NCBI GenBank assembly: GCA_018668795.1 | Contig: JABJBD010000093.1 | Coordinates: 1 to 13,464 of the forward strand | Reading direction: 5' to 3' | Origin: Candidatus Puniceispirillum sp. | Lineage (GTDB): Bacteria > Pseudomonadota > Alphaproteobacteria > Puniceispirillales > Puniceispirillaceae | DNA length: 13,464 nt | Shown here: positions 1 through 7,348 of the stretch, piece after piece | Layout of the letters: every line of letters starts with the position of its first letter | How positions within the stretch are numbered: the stretch's first letter is position 1 | Translations under genes and position numbers: made by a program | The notes under the pieces: model-generated | Told to the model about the DNA's origin: nothing | Seen by the model: only the letters and a program-made list of their open reading frames with translations | The model's database searches: none

Positions 1-2
1 CC

Positions 3-1478
3 AAGGCTGAACTCGCCCTGGATGCGGATGGCAAGTTCCTCGGTCTCAGGGTCAACACCAAGGCCAACCTTGGCGCTTATCTTTCGACCTTTGCCTCGGC
101 TGTACCAACCTACATGTACGCCACCTTGCTGGCCGGAACCTATACGACACCGGCCATCTACTGTGACGTTCAGGGCGTGTTCACCAACACCGCCCCGGTT
201 GACGCCTATCGCGGCGCCGGTCGTCCGGAAGCTACATATTTGCTGGAACGCGTTGTGGAAACAGCGGCCCGCGAGATGAACATTGACCCGGCAGACCTGC
301 GCCGGCGCAATTACATCCAGACGGACGCCTTCCCTTACCAGACACCTGTGGTTCACCAGTATGACATCGGTGATTACGGTGCCAGCCTCGACAAGGCCTG
401 TGATATGGCCGATGTATCCGGTTTTGCAGCCCGTCGGGCGGAAAGTGAAGGCAACGGCAAACGCCGCGGTCTCGGCTACTCCTCCTACATTGAAGCTTGT
501 GGTATCGCCCCCTCAGCGGTGGTTGGTTCGCTTGGCGCGCGGGCAGGTCTGTTCGAATGTGCCGAAGTGCGCGTACATCCTACTGGTTCGGTGACGGTTT
601 TTACCGGATCGCACAGCCACGGGCAGGGGCATGAAACAACCTTTGCACAATTAGTGTCTGAATCACTGGGTTTGCCTTTGGATGCGATTGAAATAAGTCA
701 TGGTGATACGGCGAACATTCCCTTTGGTATGGGCACCTATGGATCGCGATCACTGGCGGTTGGCGGCGAAGCGATCATGAGCGCCATCGATAAAATCAGG
801 GTCAAAGCGACGCGGATTGCCGCCCATATATTGGAAGAAGATGTTGATGATGTTGATTTTGACAAAGGCGTGTTCACAGGCCGTAAAACCAATGCCAGCT
901 TAACCTTTGGCGAAATTGCACTGGCCGCTTATGTACCACATAATTTTCCGCATGACGAACTGGAACCAGGGCTAGATGAAAAGGCGTTTTACGACCCCAA
1001 AAATTTCACCTATCCGGGAGGTTGTCATATTTGCGAGGTTGAGATCGATCCAGCAACAGGCGTGACCACCGTCGTCAATATGACGGCGGTTGATGATGTC
1101 GGACGTGTGATTAACCCCATGATTGTCGAAGGTCAGGTGCATGGCGGTCTGGCGCAGGGCATAGGTCAGGCACTTTACGAAACCTGTGTTTATGATGATT
1201 ATGGACAGCTTCTAAGCGGGTCTTATATGGATTACACGATGCCACGCGCCGATCATCTACCTGATTTTCAAGTGGCCACCGAAACCACATTCTGCACGCA
1301 TAACTCGCTTGGCGTTAAGGGATGCGGCGAAGTGGGGGCGATTGGATCACCACCAGCTGTGATTAATGCGGTTGTTGATGCGCTATATGACCTTGGCATC
1401 AAAGATATCAGCATGCCGGCAACCCCTGAGGTGGTCTGGCGGGCAATACAAACAACAAATCTCAAAGCGGCAGAATAG
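3..1478 (+). CDS. coxL: Form II CO dehydrogenase-type (xanthine oxidase family) molybdenum hydroxylase large subunit, 5'-truncated
   Basis: This is the molybdopterin-cytosine-dinucleotide-binding catalytic subunit of a three-subunit molybdenum hydroxylase. The reading frame is open from the window edge, giving 491 residues; family members are about 780-810, so roughly 300 N-terminal residues lie outside. Seen: the active-site loop AYRGAGR (bases 204-224), which is the form II signature (form I, proven CO oxidisers, has AYxCSFR); a GQVHGGLAQGIGQAL cofactor-binding stretch (about 1131-1175); and GVKGCGEVGAIG (1311-1346) carrying the catalytic Glu (codon 1329-1331). Form II enzymes are often named CO dehydrogenase, but many probably hydroxylate organic substrates, so the substrate is open. 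The gene is followed 17 bp later by the FAD subunit, matching the S-L-M order typical of form II. Oddity: GC is about 59% in bases 1-600 and about 50% in 601-1200 with no break in the frame. Confidence 0.93.
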   Translation, partial: KAELALDADGKFLGLRVNTKANLGAYLSTFASAVPTYMYATLLAGTYTTPAIYCDVQGVFTNTAPVDAYRGAGRPEATYLLERVVETAAREMNIDPADLRRRNYIQTDAFPYQTPVVHQYDIGDYGASLDKACDMADVSGFAARRAESEGNGKRRGLGYSSYIEACGIAPSAVVGSLGARAGLFECAEVRVHPTGSVTVFTGSHSHGQGHETTFAQLVSESLGLPLDAIEISHGDTANIPFGMGTYGSRSLAVGGEAIMSAIDKIRVKATRIAAHILEEDVDDVDFDKGVFTGRKTNASLTFGEIALAAYVPHNFPHDELEPGLDEKAFYDPKNFTYPGGCHICEVEIDPATGVTTVVNMTAVDDVGRVINPMIVEGQVHGGLAQGIGQALYETCVYDDYGQLLSGSYMDYTMPRADHLPDFQVATETTFCTHNSLGVKGCGEVGAIGSPPAVINAVVDALYDLGIKDISMPATPEVVWRAIQTTNLKAAE

Positions 1479-1495
1479 GCGAGGAGATAGATCCG

Positions 1496-2293
1496 ATGTA
1501 CACAACGTCTTATATAAGTCCGGCAAAGACAGCAGAGGCTGTTAAGGCCATGAAAAAAGCAACTGAAGGCAAATATCTTGCTGGCGGCATGACGCTTATC
1601 CCGACATTGAAAGCGCGGCTGGCGGCACCTGATACATTGATTGACCTTGCACATTGCGGATTATCAGACATTCAGACTAGGGCAAATACAATCCAGGTCG
1701 GCGCCATGACAAGTCATGCATCCGTCGCATCATCAAATGTTGTTGCTCAAAAAATTCCGGCGTTGGCAACGCTGGCAGGTGGCATTGGTGACCGGCAAGT
1801 GCGCTTTCGCGGTACGATTGGCGGTTCATTGGCAAATAACGATCCGGCGGCTTGTTACCCTGCCGCGGCCTTGGCGCTGGGGGCGACTATCCATACAGAC
1901 AGGCGAGATGTTGACGCGGCCACGTTTTTTGTCGGTTTGTTTGAAACCGCTTTGAAGGATGACGAGATCATCACCAGCATTAGTTTTCCTGTGCCGCAAA
2001 GCGCAGCTTATGTAAAATTTAACAATCCGGCGTCGCGTTACGCGCTAGTTGGCGTTTTTGTCGCGCAGTTTCGTGATAATGACATCCGCGTTGCGGTGAC
2101 AGGGGCTGGCACTGATGGCGTCTTTAGATGGTATGAGGCCGAAATCGCTTTGGCGCAAAATTTCACCAGCGCGGCGATGGATAAGGTGGTGGCAAAGCGT
2201 GATAATTTACTTTCTGACATCCATGCGGCGGCAGACTATCGGGCGCATATTATGGCGGTCATGACGCGCCGCGCGGTTGCAAATTGTATCTAA
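1496..2293 (+). CDS. coxM: CO dehydrogenase-type FAD-binding medium subunit
   Basis: This 265-residue protein is the flavin subunit that takes electrons from the [2Fe-2S] subunit of the molybdenum hydroxylase and passes them to an acceptor. Seen: the two FAD pyrophosphate-binding motifs of the family, AGGMTL (residues 29-34) and TIGGSLAN (107-114), preceded by GDRQVRFRG, and the usual short length for CoxM-type subunits (about 265-290). The start is well supported: a GAGGAG ribosome-binding site at 1481-1486 lies 9 bases ahead of the ATG. It follows the large subunit by 17 bp, so the two are surely co-transcribed. No coxD, coxE, coxF or coxG accessory gene follows; the next genes belong to carbon catabolism, which argues against a dedicated CO-oxidation cluster. 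Function as a flavin subunit is secure; the complex's substrate is unknown. Confidence 0.93.
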   Translation: MYTTSYISPAKTAEAVKAMKKATEGKYLAGGMTLIPTLKARLAAPDTLIDLAHCGLSDIQTRANTIQVGAMTSHASVASSNVVAQKIPALATLAGGIGDRQVRFRGTIGGSLANNDPAACYPAAALALGATIHTDRRDVDAATFFVGLFETALKDDEIITSISFPVPQSAAYVKFNNPASRYALVGVFVAQFRDNDIRVAVTGAGTDGVFRWYEAEIALAQNFTSAAMDKVVAKRDNLLSDIHAAADYRAHIMAVMTRRAVANCI

Positions 2294-2388
2294 GTCGCGC
2301 ATTTGACTAAAAATCAGGTTGGCAGGTGCAAAGAAATCTGCCAGCGTCGGCTCTTATTGTTTTTAATATTGATGATGAGAGCAAATAC

Positions 2389-3195
2389 ATGAATTCCGAA
2401 CGCGCTGGTTTGCTTCATGCAGAATCAAAGCCGATAAAGCTGATCATCTTTGATAAGGATGGTGTGATTCTTGATCTTGCCGCGACATGGTTTCCTGTTG
2501 TCTATGCTGTTGCTGAATACACAGTTTCCATTATCCCCCAGCACTCTGCTCCTGCGCCTCACAAGCAATCTGTCGGGCTTGATGATCTGCTGGCATGTAT
2601 TGGTGTCGATGCTCTGGGCAATATCAAACATGACGGTTTGTTTGCGGCGGGCACGTTTTCAGAAATATGCCAAGCATGGCAGGCACTTTTGCCTGATAAT
2701 ATGATCGATTTGCTTGCTGACGCGTCTTACAATGCCAAGGTTAATGAACTGGTGGTTGAGCTGGTGCGTGGGCGCAGTGTGGCCAAAGGCGATGTGAAAA
2801 CACCGCTGACGATTCTGTCTAAAGCTGGCTATATTATGGCGTTATTGACGAATGATAATGCGGCCTCGGCGTTGCAAAATCTTAAAGACCTTGAAATTGA
2901 CCATCTTTTTGCGACAATCATTGGTGCCGATAGCGGTTTTGGTGGCAAGCCAGCGCCTCAAGGGTTGTTGCATATATGTGACACGCATGATGTAACGCCA
3001 GATCAGGTTATCATGGTGGGTGATACGATTGCCGATTATGGCGTGGCTGTTAACGCGCAGGTGCAGAATTTTATTTGCGTTGCTGATGATATCAGTCATC
3101 GTCCAGATGCAGATATTGATCCCGGCCTTGTTATTCCGGGTCTAGAGGCTTTGCCAGCACTGGTCACAAAAATGTCAGGATTGGTTGATAGGTAA
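2389..3195 (+). CDS. HAD-superfamily phosphatase (phosphoglycolate phosphatase-like)
   Basis: A 268-residue cytosolic haloacid-dehalogenase-type hydrolase, probably a Mg-dependent small-molecule phosphatase. Seen: motif I DKDG (nucleophile Asp22, general acid Asp24), motif II Thr154 in LLTND, motif III Lys187 in GGKPAP, and motif IV GDTIAD (Asp212, Asp216). Between motif I and motif II lies an insert of about 100 residues, consistent with an alpha-helical C1 cap. I chose ATG 2389 because GAGA at 2377-2380 sits 8 bases upstream and motif I then falls at the usual N-terminal distance; an in-frame GTG at 2326 would add 21 residues that look unlike a HAD N-terminus. It stands 95 bp after the FAD subunit gene and 11 bp before the DapA-like gene. 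The substrate cannot be read from sequence; a phosphorylated sugar acid or housekeeping repair of a phosphorylated by-product are both possible. Confidence 0.87.
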   Translation: MNSERAGLLHAESKPIKLIIFDKDGVILDLAATWFPVVYAVAEYTVSIIPQHSAPAPHKQSVGLDDLLACIGVDALGNIKHDGLFAAGTFSEICQAWQALLPDNMIDLLADASYNAKVNELVVELVRGRSVAKGDVKTPLTILSKAGYIMALLTNDNAASALQNLKDLEIDHLFATIIGADSGFGGKPAPQGLLHICDTHDVTPDQVIMVGDTIADYGVAVNAQVQNFICVADDISHRPDADIDPGLVIPGLEALPALVTKMSGLVDR

Positions 3196-3206
3196 AAGGA
3201 TTTATA

Positions 3207-4121
3207 ATGAAGTTTCGCGGTATATATACACCAGCCATTACCCCGCTCAATGACGATGAAAGCATCGATTGGAACGGGTTTGATACGGTGCTGGAATTCC
3301 TAATTGAAGCTGGTGTTGACGGGATAATCATTGGTGGTACCACAGGTGAATATTATGCCCATTCGACCGAAGAACGCGAAGCGGCTTTGAAACGTGCTTC
3401 CGATGTGGTGGCAGGGCGGCTTCCACTTATTGGTGGTACGGGGGCTATTCGTACCGAAGATTCAATTGCCTTTGCCAAGACCGCCAAAGCCTGTGGCTAT
3501 GACGCCATATTGATTACGACGCCGCCTTATGCTCAGCCCACGCCGCGCGAAAATGCTATTCATGCGCTTCGTATTGATCGCGCGGTTGATATGCCGATCA
3601 TGCTGTATAATTATCCAGGACGTATGGCCGCTGAGATGAGTGACGAGTATCTTGATCGCGTAGGCAGAAGCCAGAATTTTTGTGTGATTAAGGAAAGTTC
3701 GGGTGATATTAACCGCGTGCATCAGCTTGCGCGCGATTATGCACATATCCAGCTTAGTTGCGGGATGGATGATCAAGCGCTCGAATTCTTTGCGTGGGGT
3801 GCCGAAAGCTGGGTATGTGCGGGATCTAATTTTGCACCCGAAGCGCATATTGCATTATGGAAAACATGTGTTGTTGATGGTGATTTTGTGCTTGGCCGCA
3901 AAATCATGTCGGCGATGTTGCCGCTTATGGGCACTTTGGAACAAGGTGGTAAATTTCTGCAATGTATTAAATATGGCGCGACATTGCGGGGCTTGCCATC
4001 AGGCCCGCCACGAAGCCCACTTCGCGGATTGAATAAGGATGAAAAACGCAGTCTTACCGAAGTCATTTCGGTGATGAACAGAACAATTAATGAACTTACC
4101 GCTGGGGAGGCCGAAAAATGA
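3207..4121 (+). CDS. DapA/NanA-family class I lyase (dihydrodipicolinate synthase-like)
   Basis: A 304-residue TIM-barrel enzyme of the pyruvate-dependent aldolase/dehydratase family that works through a Lys Schiff base. Seen: GGTTGE (residues 43-48) binding the keto-acid carboxylate, catalytic Tyr134 in YNYPGR (with Arg139), and Schiff-base Lys162 in VIKESSGD. An AAGGA ribosome-binding site (3196-3200) lies 6 bases ahead of the ATG. Its neighbours argue against lysine biosynthesis: it sits in a catabolic-looking operon and its stop overlaps the start of an aldehyde dehydrogenase (ATGA, 4118-4121). In this family the pairing of DapA-like enzyme and aldehyde dehydrogenase is known from 2-keto-3-deoxy-sugar-acid dehydration and from hydroxyproline breakdown (1-pyrroline-4-hydroxy-2-carboxylate deaminase), both ending in 2-oxoglutarate semialdehyde. 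Either would fit; the exact reaction is inference. Confidence 0.88.
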   Translation: MKFRGIYTPAITPLNDDESIDWNGFDTVLEFLIEAGVDGIIIGGTTGEYYAHSTEEREAALKRASDVVAGRLPLIGGTGAIRTEDSIAFAKTAKACGYDAILITTPPYAQPTPRENAIHALRIDRAVDMPIMLYNYPGRMAAEMSDEYLDRVGRSQNFCVIKESSGDINRVHQLARDYAHIQLSCGMDDQALEFFAWGAESWVCAGSNFAPEAHIALWKTCVVDGDFVLGRKIMSAMLPLMGTLEQGGKFLQCIKYGATLRGLPSGPPRSPLRGLNKDEKRSLTEVISVMNRTINELTAGEAEK

Positions 4122-5635
4122 GTGACCTTTTGACACATGATGAATATAAGGCACTCGCCGATGGTTTGACGCCTGCTTCAACCAGCTTTGTTGATGGCAG
4201 TTTTCGCGCGGCACAATCGGGCGCAACCTTTGACAGTATAAACCCAGCAACAGGCAAGTTGCTTGCCAAGGTTGCTGATTGCGATGCGGCGGATGTTGAC
4301 TTTGCGGTTGCAAAAGCCCGTATGGCTTTTGACGATGGGCGCTGGCGCTGTTTGCATCCATCTGCACGCAAACAAGTGCTGATCAAACTTGCCAAGCTGA
4401 TAAAACGCAATCGGCATGAATTGGCTGTCTTAGAATCCGTTGATTCAGGCAAGCCAATCCGCGATTGCGCGACCATTGATTTGCCTGAAACGATCAACAC
4501 CATCATCTGGCATGCCGAAGCGGTTGATAAATTATATGATCAGACCGCTCCCGCGGGTGATGACGCTATGGGCATGATTGTGCGCGAACCCATTGGTGTT
4601 GTTGGTGCCGTATTGCCGTGGAATTTTCCGTTATTGATGATGGCGTGGAAAATTGCTCCGGCATTGGCAGCGGGCTGTTCGGTTATTGTTAAACCGGCGG
4701 AACAAACATCACTGACCGCCTTGCGCATTGCCGAACTGGCAATGGAAGCTGGGGTGCCACGCGGTGTTCTGAATGTGATCACTGGCGATGGGCCAAAGGC
4801 AGGCGCTCCGTTGGGGTTGCATAGGGATGTTGATATGGTGTCATTTACCGGATCAACTGAAACAGGACGCCTGTTTTTGAAATATGCTGCCGAGTCAAAT
4901 TTGAAAAAAACCGTGCTCGAATGTGGTGGTAAAAACCCTGCCATTGTCATGGATGATGCCGAAGATCTGGATCTTGTCGCTGAACATGTGGTCAATGGGG
5001 CGTTCTGGAACATGGGCGAAAATTGTTCGGCCACATCACGTCTGATCGTGCATGAAAATATAAAAGATGACCTTATGAAGCATATTCTGGCGCATGCAAA
5101 AGAATGGCATATGGGTGATCCTCTTGATCCGAAAAACCATCTTGGATGCATGATTGATACCGAACATTTTGGCAAGGTCGCTGGCTATCTAGATGTTAGC
5201 AAGAATGGCGATAATATTGTCACCCTATGTGGCGGCAAGGCCTCGGATGGCTATGTCGAGCCAACTATCTTTGATCGGGTAACGTCGGCAAGTCGGCTGG
5301 CCAAAGACGAAATCTTTGGACCTGTTCTGGGTGTCATGACGGTCACATCAATTGACGAAGCCATCGCCCTTGCCAATGATACTGACTATGGCTTAGCGGC
5401 GTCGGTATATACGACCAATGTCAAACAGGCAATGCGTGCGGCACGTGCCATTCGCGCTGGTACTGTAACGGTTAATTGCTATGGCGAAGGTGACGCAACA
5501 ACGCCATTCGGGGGCTATAAGCAATCTGGCTTTGGTGGTCGTGACAATGGTATTCACGCGCATGATCAATATTGCGAGGTCAAAACCATCTGGATTGACC
5601 TGACTGACCGGGCGGCTAGTGACGCGGTCAATTAG
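4118..5635 (+). CDS. NAD(P)-dependent aldehyde dehydrogenase, PuuC-like
   Basis: A 505-residue aldehyde dehydrogenase that oxidises an aldehyde or semialdehyde to the acid. Seen: oxyanion Asn169 in LPWNFP, the NAD-binding loop FTGSTETG (243-250), general base Glu268 in LECGGKNP, and nucleophile Cys303 in GENCSATSR. The N-terminal extension (LTHDEY near residues 5-10) and the GENCSATSR form of the Cys loop resemble the gamma-glutamyl-aminobutyraldehyde dehydrogenase (PuuC) branch. The start codon overlaps the stop of the DapA-like gene, so translation is coupled and the two enzymes probably act in sequence, for example on a semialdehyde released by the lyase. The gene ends the left operon. Only 20 bp separate its end from the end of the minus-strand aldehyde dehydrogenase. 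The family is certain; the substrate is not. Confidence 0.92.
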   Translation: MSDLLTHDEYKALADGLTPASTSFVDGSFRAAQSGATFDSINPATGKLLAKVADCDAADVDFAVAKARMAFDDGRWRCLHPSARKQVLIKLAKLIKRNRHELAVLESVDSGKPIRDCATIDLPETINTIIWHAEAVDKLYDQTAPAGDDAMGMIVREPIGVVGAVLPWNFPLLMMAWKIAPALAAGCSVIVKPAEQTSLTALRIAELAMEAGVPRGVLNVITGDGPKAGAPLGLHRDVDMVSFTGSTETGRLFLKYAAESNLKKTVLECGGKNPAIVMDDAEDLDLVAEHVVNGAFWNMGENCSATSRLIVHENIKDDLMKHILAHAKEWHMGDPLDPKNHLGCMIDTEHFGKVAGYLDVSKNGDNIVTLCGGKASDGYVEPTIFDRVTSASRLAKDEIFGPVLGVMTVTSIDEAIALANDTDYGLAASVYTTNVKQAMRAARAIRAGTVTVNCYGEGDATTPFGGYKQSGFGGRDNGIHAHDQYCEVKTIWIDLTDRAASDAVN

Positions 5636-5655
5636 TCACTTGCGTGCGACTCTGG

Positions 5656-7098
5656 CTAGCGTGTGCGATAGGCAATATTTTTGGTTTGCACATAATTGAG
5701 CAAGGCTTCACGGCCTTTCTCGCGTCCATAGCCCGATTTTCCATAGCCGCCAAATGGTGTTTCGACACCACCTGCGAACCACTCATTCACAAAAATCTGC
5801 CCGGCTTTGATTTTGCGGGCGGCACGGTGTGCGGCGTCAATATCGCGGGTGAAAATGCCACCAACAAGTCCGAATTCGGTGCTATTGGCTATTCTGATAG
5901 CGTCAGCTTCATCATCGGCTTTCATAACCGACAAAACCGGACCAAAAACTTCGGTGCTGGCAATCTGCATATCTGGCGTGACATCTGTAATAATGGTCGG
6001 CGCCAGAAATGATCCAGGCTGGTTCAGGCGATGCCCGCCAATAGCAATGGTTCCCCCCTCGCTGGCGGCATGTTTGCACAGGCCTTCGGCGCGGTCACGC
6101 TGGTTGTCAGACACCATTGCACCCATATTAGCCCCAAAGGCAGTCCGTTCTATACCTGGGCCAACTGACAGGCTTTCGGCAAGGCCAACCGCGCGTTCGA
6201 CAATTTCATCATGCACATCAGGATGCGCAATCACACGTGACATCGCCGAACAAACCTGTCCGGCGTTAAAGAAGATACCCCAGCGCATCGAGTCCATGAC
6301 CTGATCCAGATCAGCGTCTGGCATCACGATAGCAGCTGATTTGCCGCCAAGTTCAAGAATGGCAGGGACAACATTCTGTGCGGCGGCTACGGCCACCTTT
6401 ATACCTGTTGCAACCGAACCGGTGAACACAACATTGCCGATGTCAGGATGATTTGACAAAGCGGCGCCTGCTTCATGCCCATAGCCGCATAGGATGTTCA
6501 AAGCACCGCGCGGCAGGCCAGCGGCTTCGCCAGCACGTGCAAGCCATGTGGTCGATAGGGGGTCAAGCTCAGGCGTTTTTACCACGCATGTATTGCCTGT
6601 TGCTAGGGCCACTGCAATACCGCGTGCAGTCATTTCAATCGGGTAATTCCACGGAATGATCTGTGCGCTAACGCCAATTGGTTCATAGATTGTGTAATCA
6701 AGATAATCTGCACCAAGCGGGATTGATCGACCTTCAACGGTTTCGGCTTGATTGCCGTAATATTCGAAATAACGGGCTGTTCCCTCGACTTCAATAACAG
6801 CTTCCCATAGTGGCTTACCTGATTCAAGGCACAGCAATTCAGCGATTTCTGCTTTGTTATCAAGCATGAACTGTCCCATCTTGCGAACCATGCGGCTTCG
6901 TTCGACTGGCCGTAAATCGGACAGGGCACCACTTTCGTGGCATGCCAGCGCAGCAGCAACCGCACGGTCGATATCCGCCGCGTCTGCCAGTGCCATATCA
7001 GCCAGATGTGCGCCGGTACCAGGGTTGGTTACGGACAGGCGTCCGCCGCCGCCATCAATCCATGACCCGTTAACATAGTTCTGAAAAAAGTCTTGCAT
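5656..7098 (-). CDS. NAD(P)-dependent aldehyde dehydrogenase (betaine-aldehyde-dehydrogenase-like)
   Basis: A 480-residue aldehyde dehydrogenase, clearly distinct from the one on the plus strand. Seen: oxyanion Asn151 in IPWNYP, the NAD-binding loop FTGSVATG (225-232), general base Glu249 in LELGGKSA, and nucleophile Cys283 in NAGQVCSAMSR. The start at 7098 is preferred over an upstream in-frame ATG at 7143 because AAGGGA (plus-strand positions 7106-7111) lies 7 bases upstream and the protein then begins with the usual FxNYVNGSWxDG stretch. It is divergent from the ferredoxin-reductase/threonine-aldolase/dmdA block and shares its 250-bp intergenic region, so common regulation is plausible. 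Candidate substrates from context are acetaldehyde (released by threonine aldolase and late in DMSP demethylation) or a betaine-type aldehyde. These are inferences; sequence alone does not decide. Confidence 0.92.
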   Translation of the reverse strand: MQDFFQNYVNGSWIDGGGGRLSVTNPGTGAHLADMALADAADIDRAVAAALACHESGALSDLRPVERSRMVRKMGQFMLDNKAEIAELLCLESGKPLWEAVIEVEGTARYFEYYGNQAETVEGRSIPLGADYLDYTIYEPIGVSAQIIPWNYPIEMTARGIAVALATGNTCVVKTPELDPLSTTWLARAGEAAGLPRGALNILCGYGHEAGAALSNHPDIGNVVFTGSVATGIKVAVAAAQNVVPAILELGGKSAAIVMPDADLDQVMDSMRWGIFFNAGQVCSAMSRVIAHPDVHDEIVERAVGLAESLSVGPGIERTAFGANMGAMVSDNQRDRAEGLCKHAASEGGTIAIGGHRLNQPGSFLAPTIITDVTPDMQIASTEVFGPVLSVMKADDEADAIRIANSTEFGLVGGIFTRDIDAAHRAARKIKAGQIFVNEWFAGGVETPFGGYGKSGYGREKGREALLNYVQTKNIAYRTR

Positions 7099-7348
7099 GA
7101 CATTATCCCTTGTTTGATGTCGTTGCTGATTCTGTATAGGCATACAAGCTTGCTATAGATATCTTCATCAAACCCTAGGCTGTGTTGACATTGAGGTGCA
7201 ATATCAATCTGTTTATGCGGCTTTTAAATTTATTGCTACATATCGGGCTACATATCCGTGCAACATCATTACATCACATTAGACTTGACCAGCATGCAAT
7301 TATCGCCATGACTAAGCGACAGTAACTATATGAAGGTGATCTGAGTTT
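7099..7348. promoter_or_regulatory. Divergent intergenic control region
   Basis: This AT-rich stretch separates two diverging genes and must hold both promoters. A consensus-like TTGACA lies at 7185-7190, but no good -10 hexamer follows at 16-18 bp; TTGACC at 7285-7290 also lacks a convincing partner. A 10-bp direct repeat lies at 7235-7256. Translation signals are AAGGGA (minus strand, 7106-7111) for the left gene and GAAGGTGA (7332-7339) for the right one. The exact promoters cannot be fixed by eye. Confidence 0.5.
7235..7256. repeat. Direct repeat of GCTACATATC, 12-bp period (candidate operator)
   Basis: GCTACATATC occurs exactly at 7235-7244 and again at 7247-7256, separated by GG. The repeat sits near the centre of the divergent intergenic region, roughly 90-140 bases from either start codon. 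Tandem half-sites near one helical turn apart are typical of some transcription-factor sites, but no regulator gene is present and the factor is unknown. Confidence 0.4.

Noticed and set aside
3..2293. Form I (respiratory) CO dehydrogenase
   Set aside because: The active-site loop reads AYRGAGR rather than AYxCSFR, the gene order is L then M, and no cox accessory genes follow.
2326..2388. GTG start adding 21 residues to the HAD phosphatase
   Set aside because: GTG lacks a good ribosome-binding site, and ATG 2389 has GAGA 8 bases upstream and puts the DxD motif at the normal position.
4540..5175. Long antisense open frame inside the PuuC-like gene
   Set aside because: It lies wholly opposite a well-conserved enzyme gene, encodes a low-complexity Ser/Arg/Pro-rich sequence and has no recognisable domain.
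5618..5640. Bidirectional terminator between the two aldehyde dehydrogenases
   Set aside because: Only a 6-bp stem with an 11-base loop and no T-tract on either strand; too weak to annotate.
7185..7213. Sigma-70 promoter starting at TTGACA 7185
   Set aside because: No -10-like hexamer is found at 16-18 bp downstream, so the -35 match may be chance.
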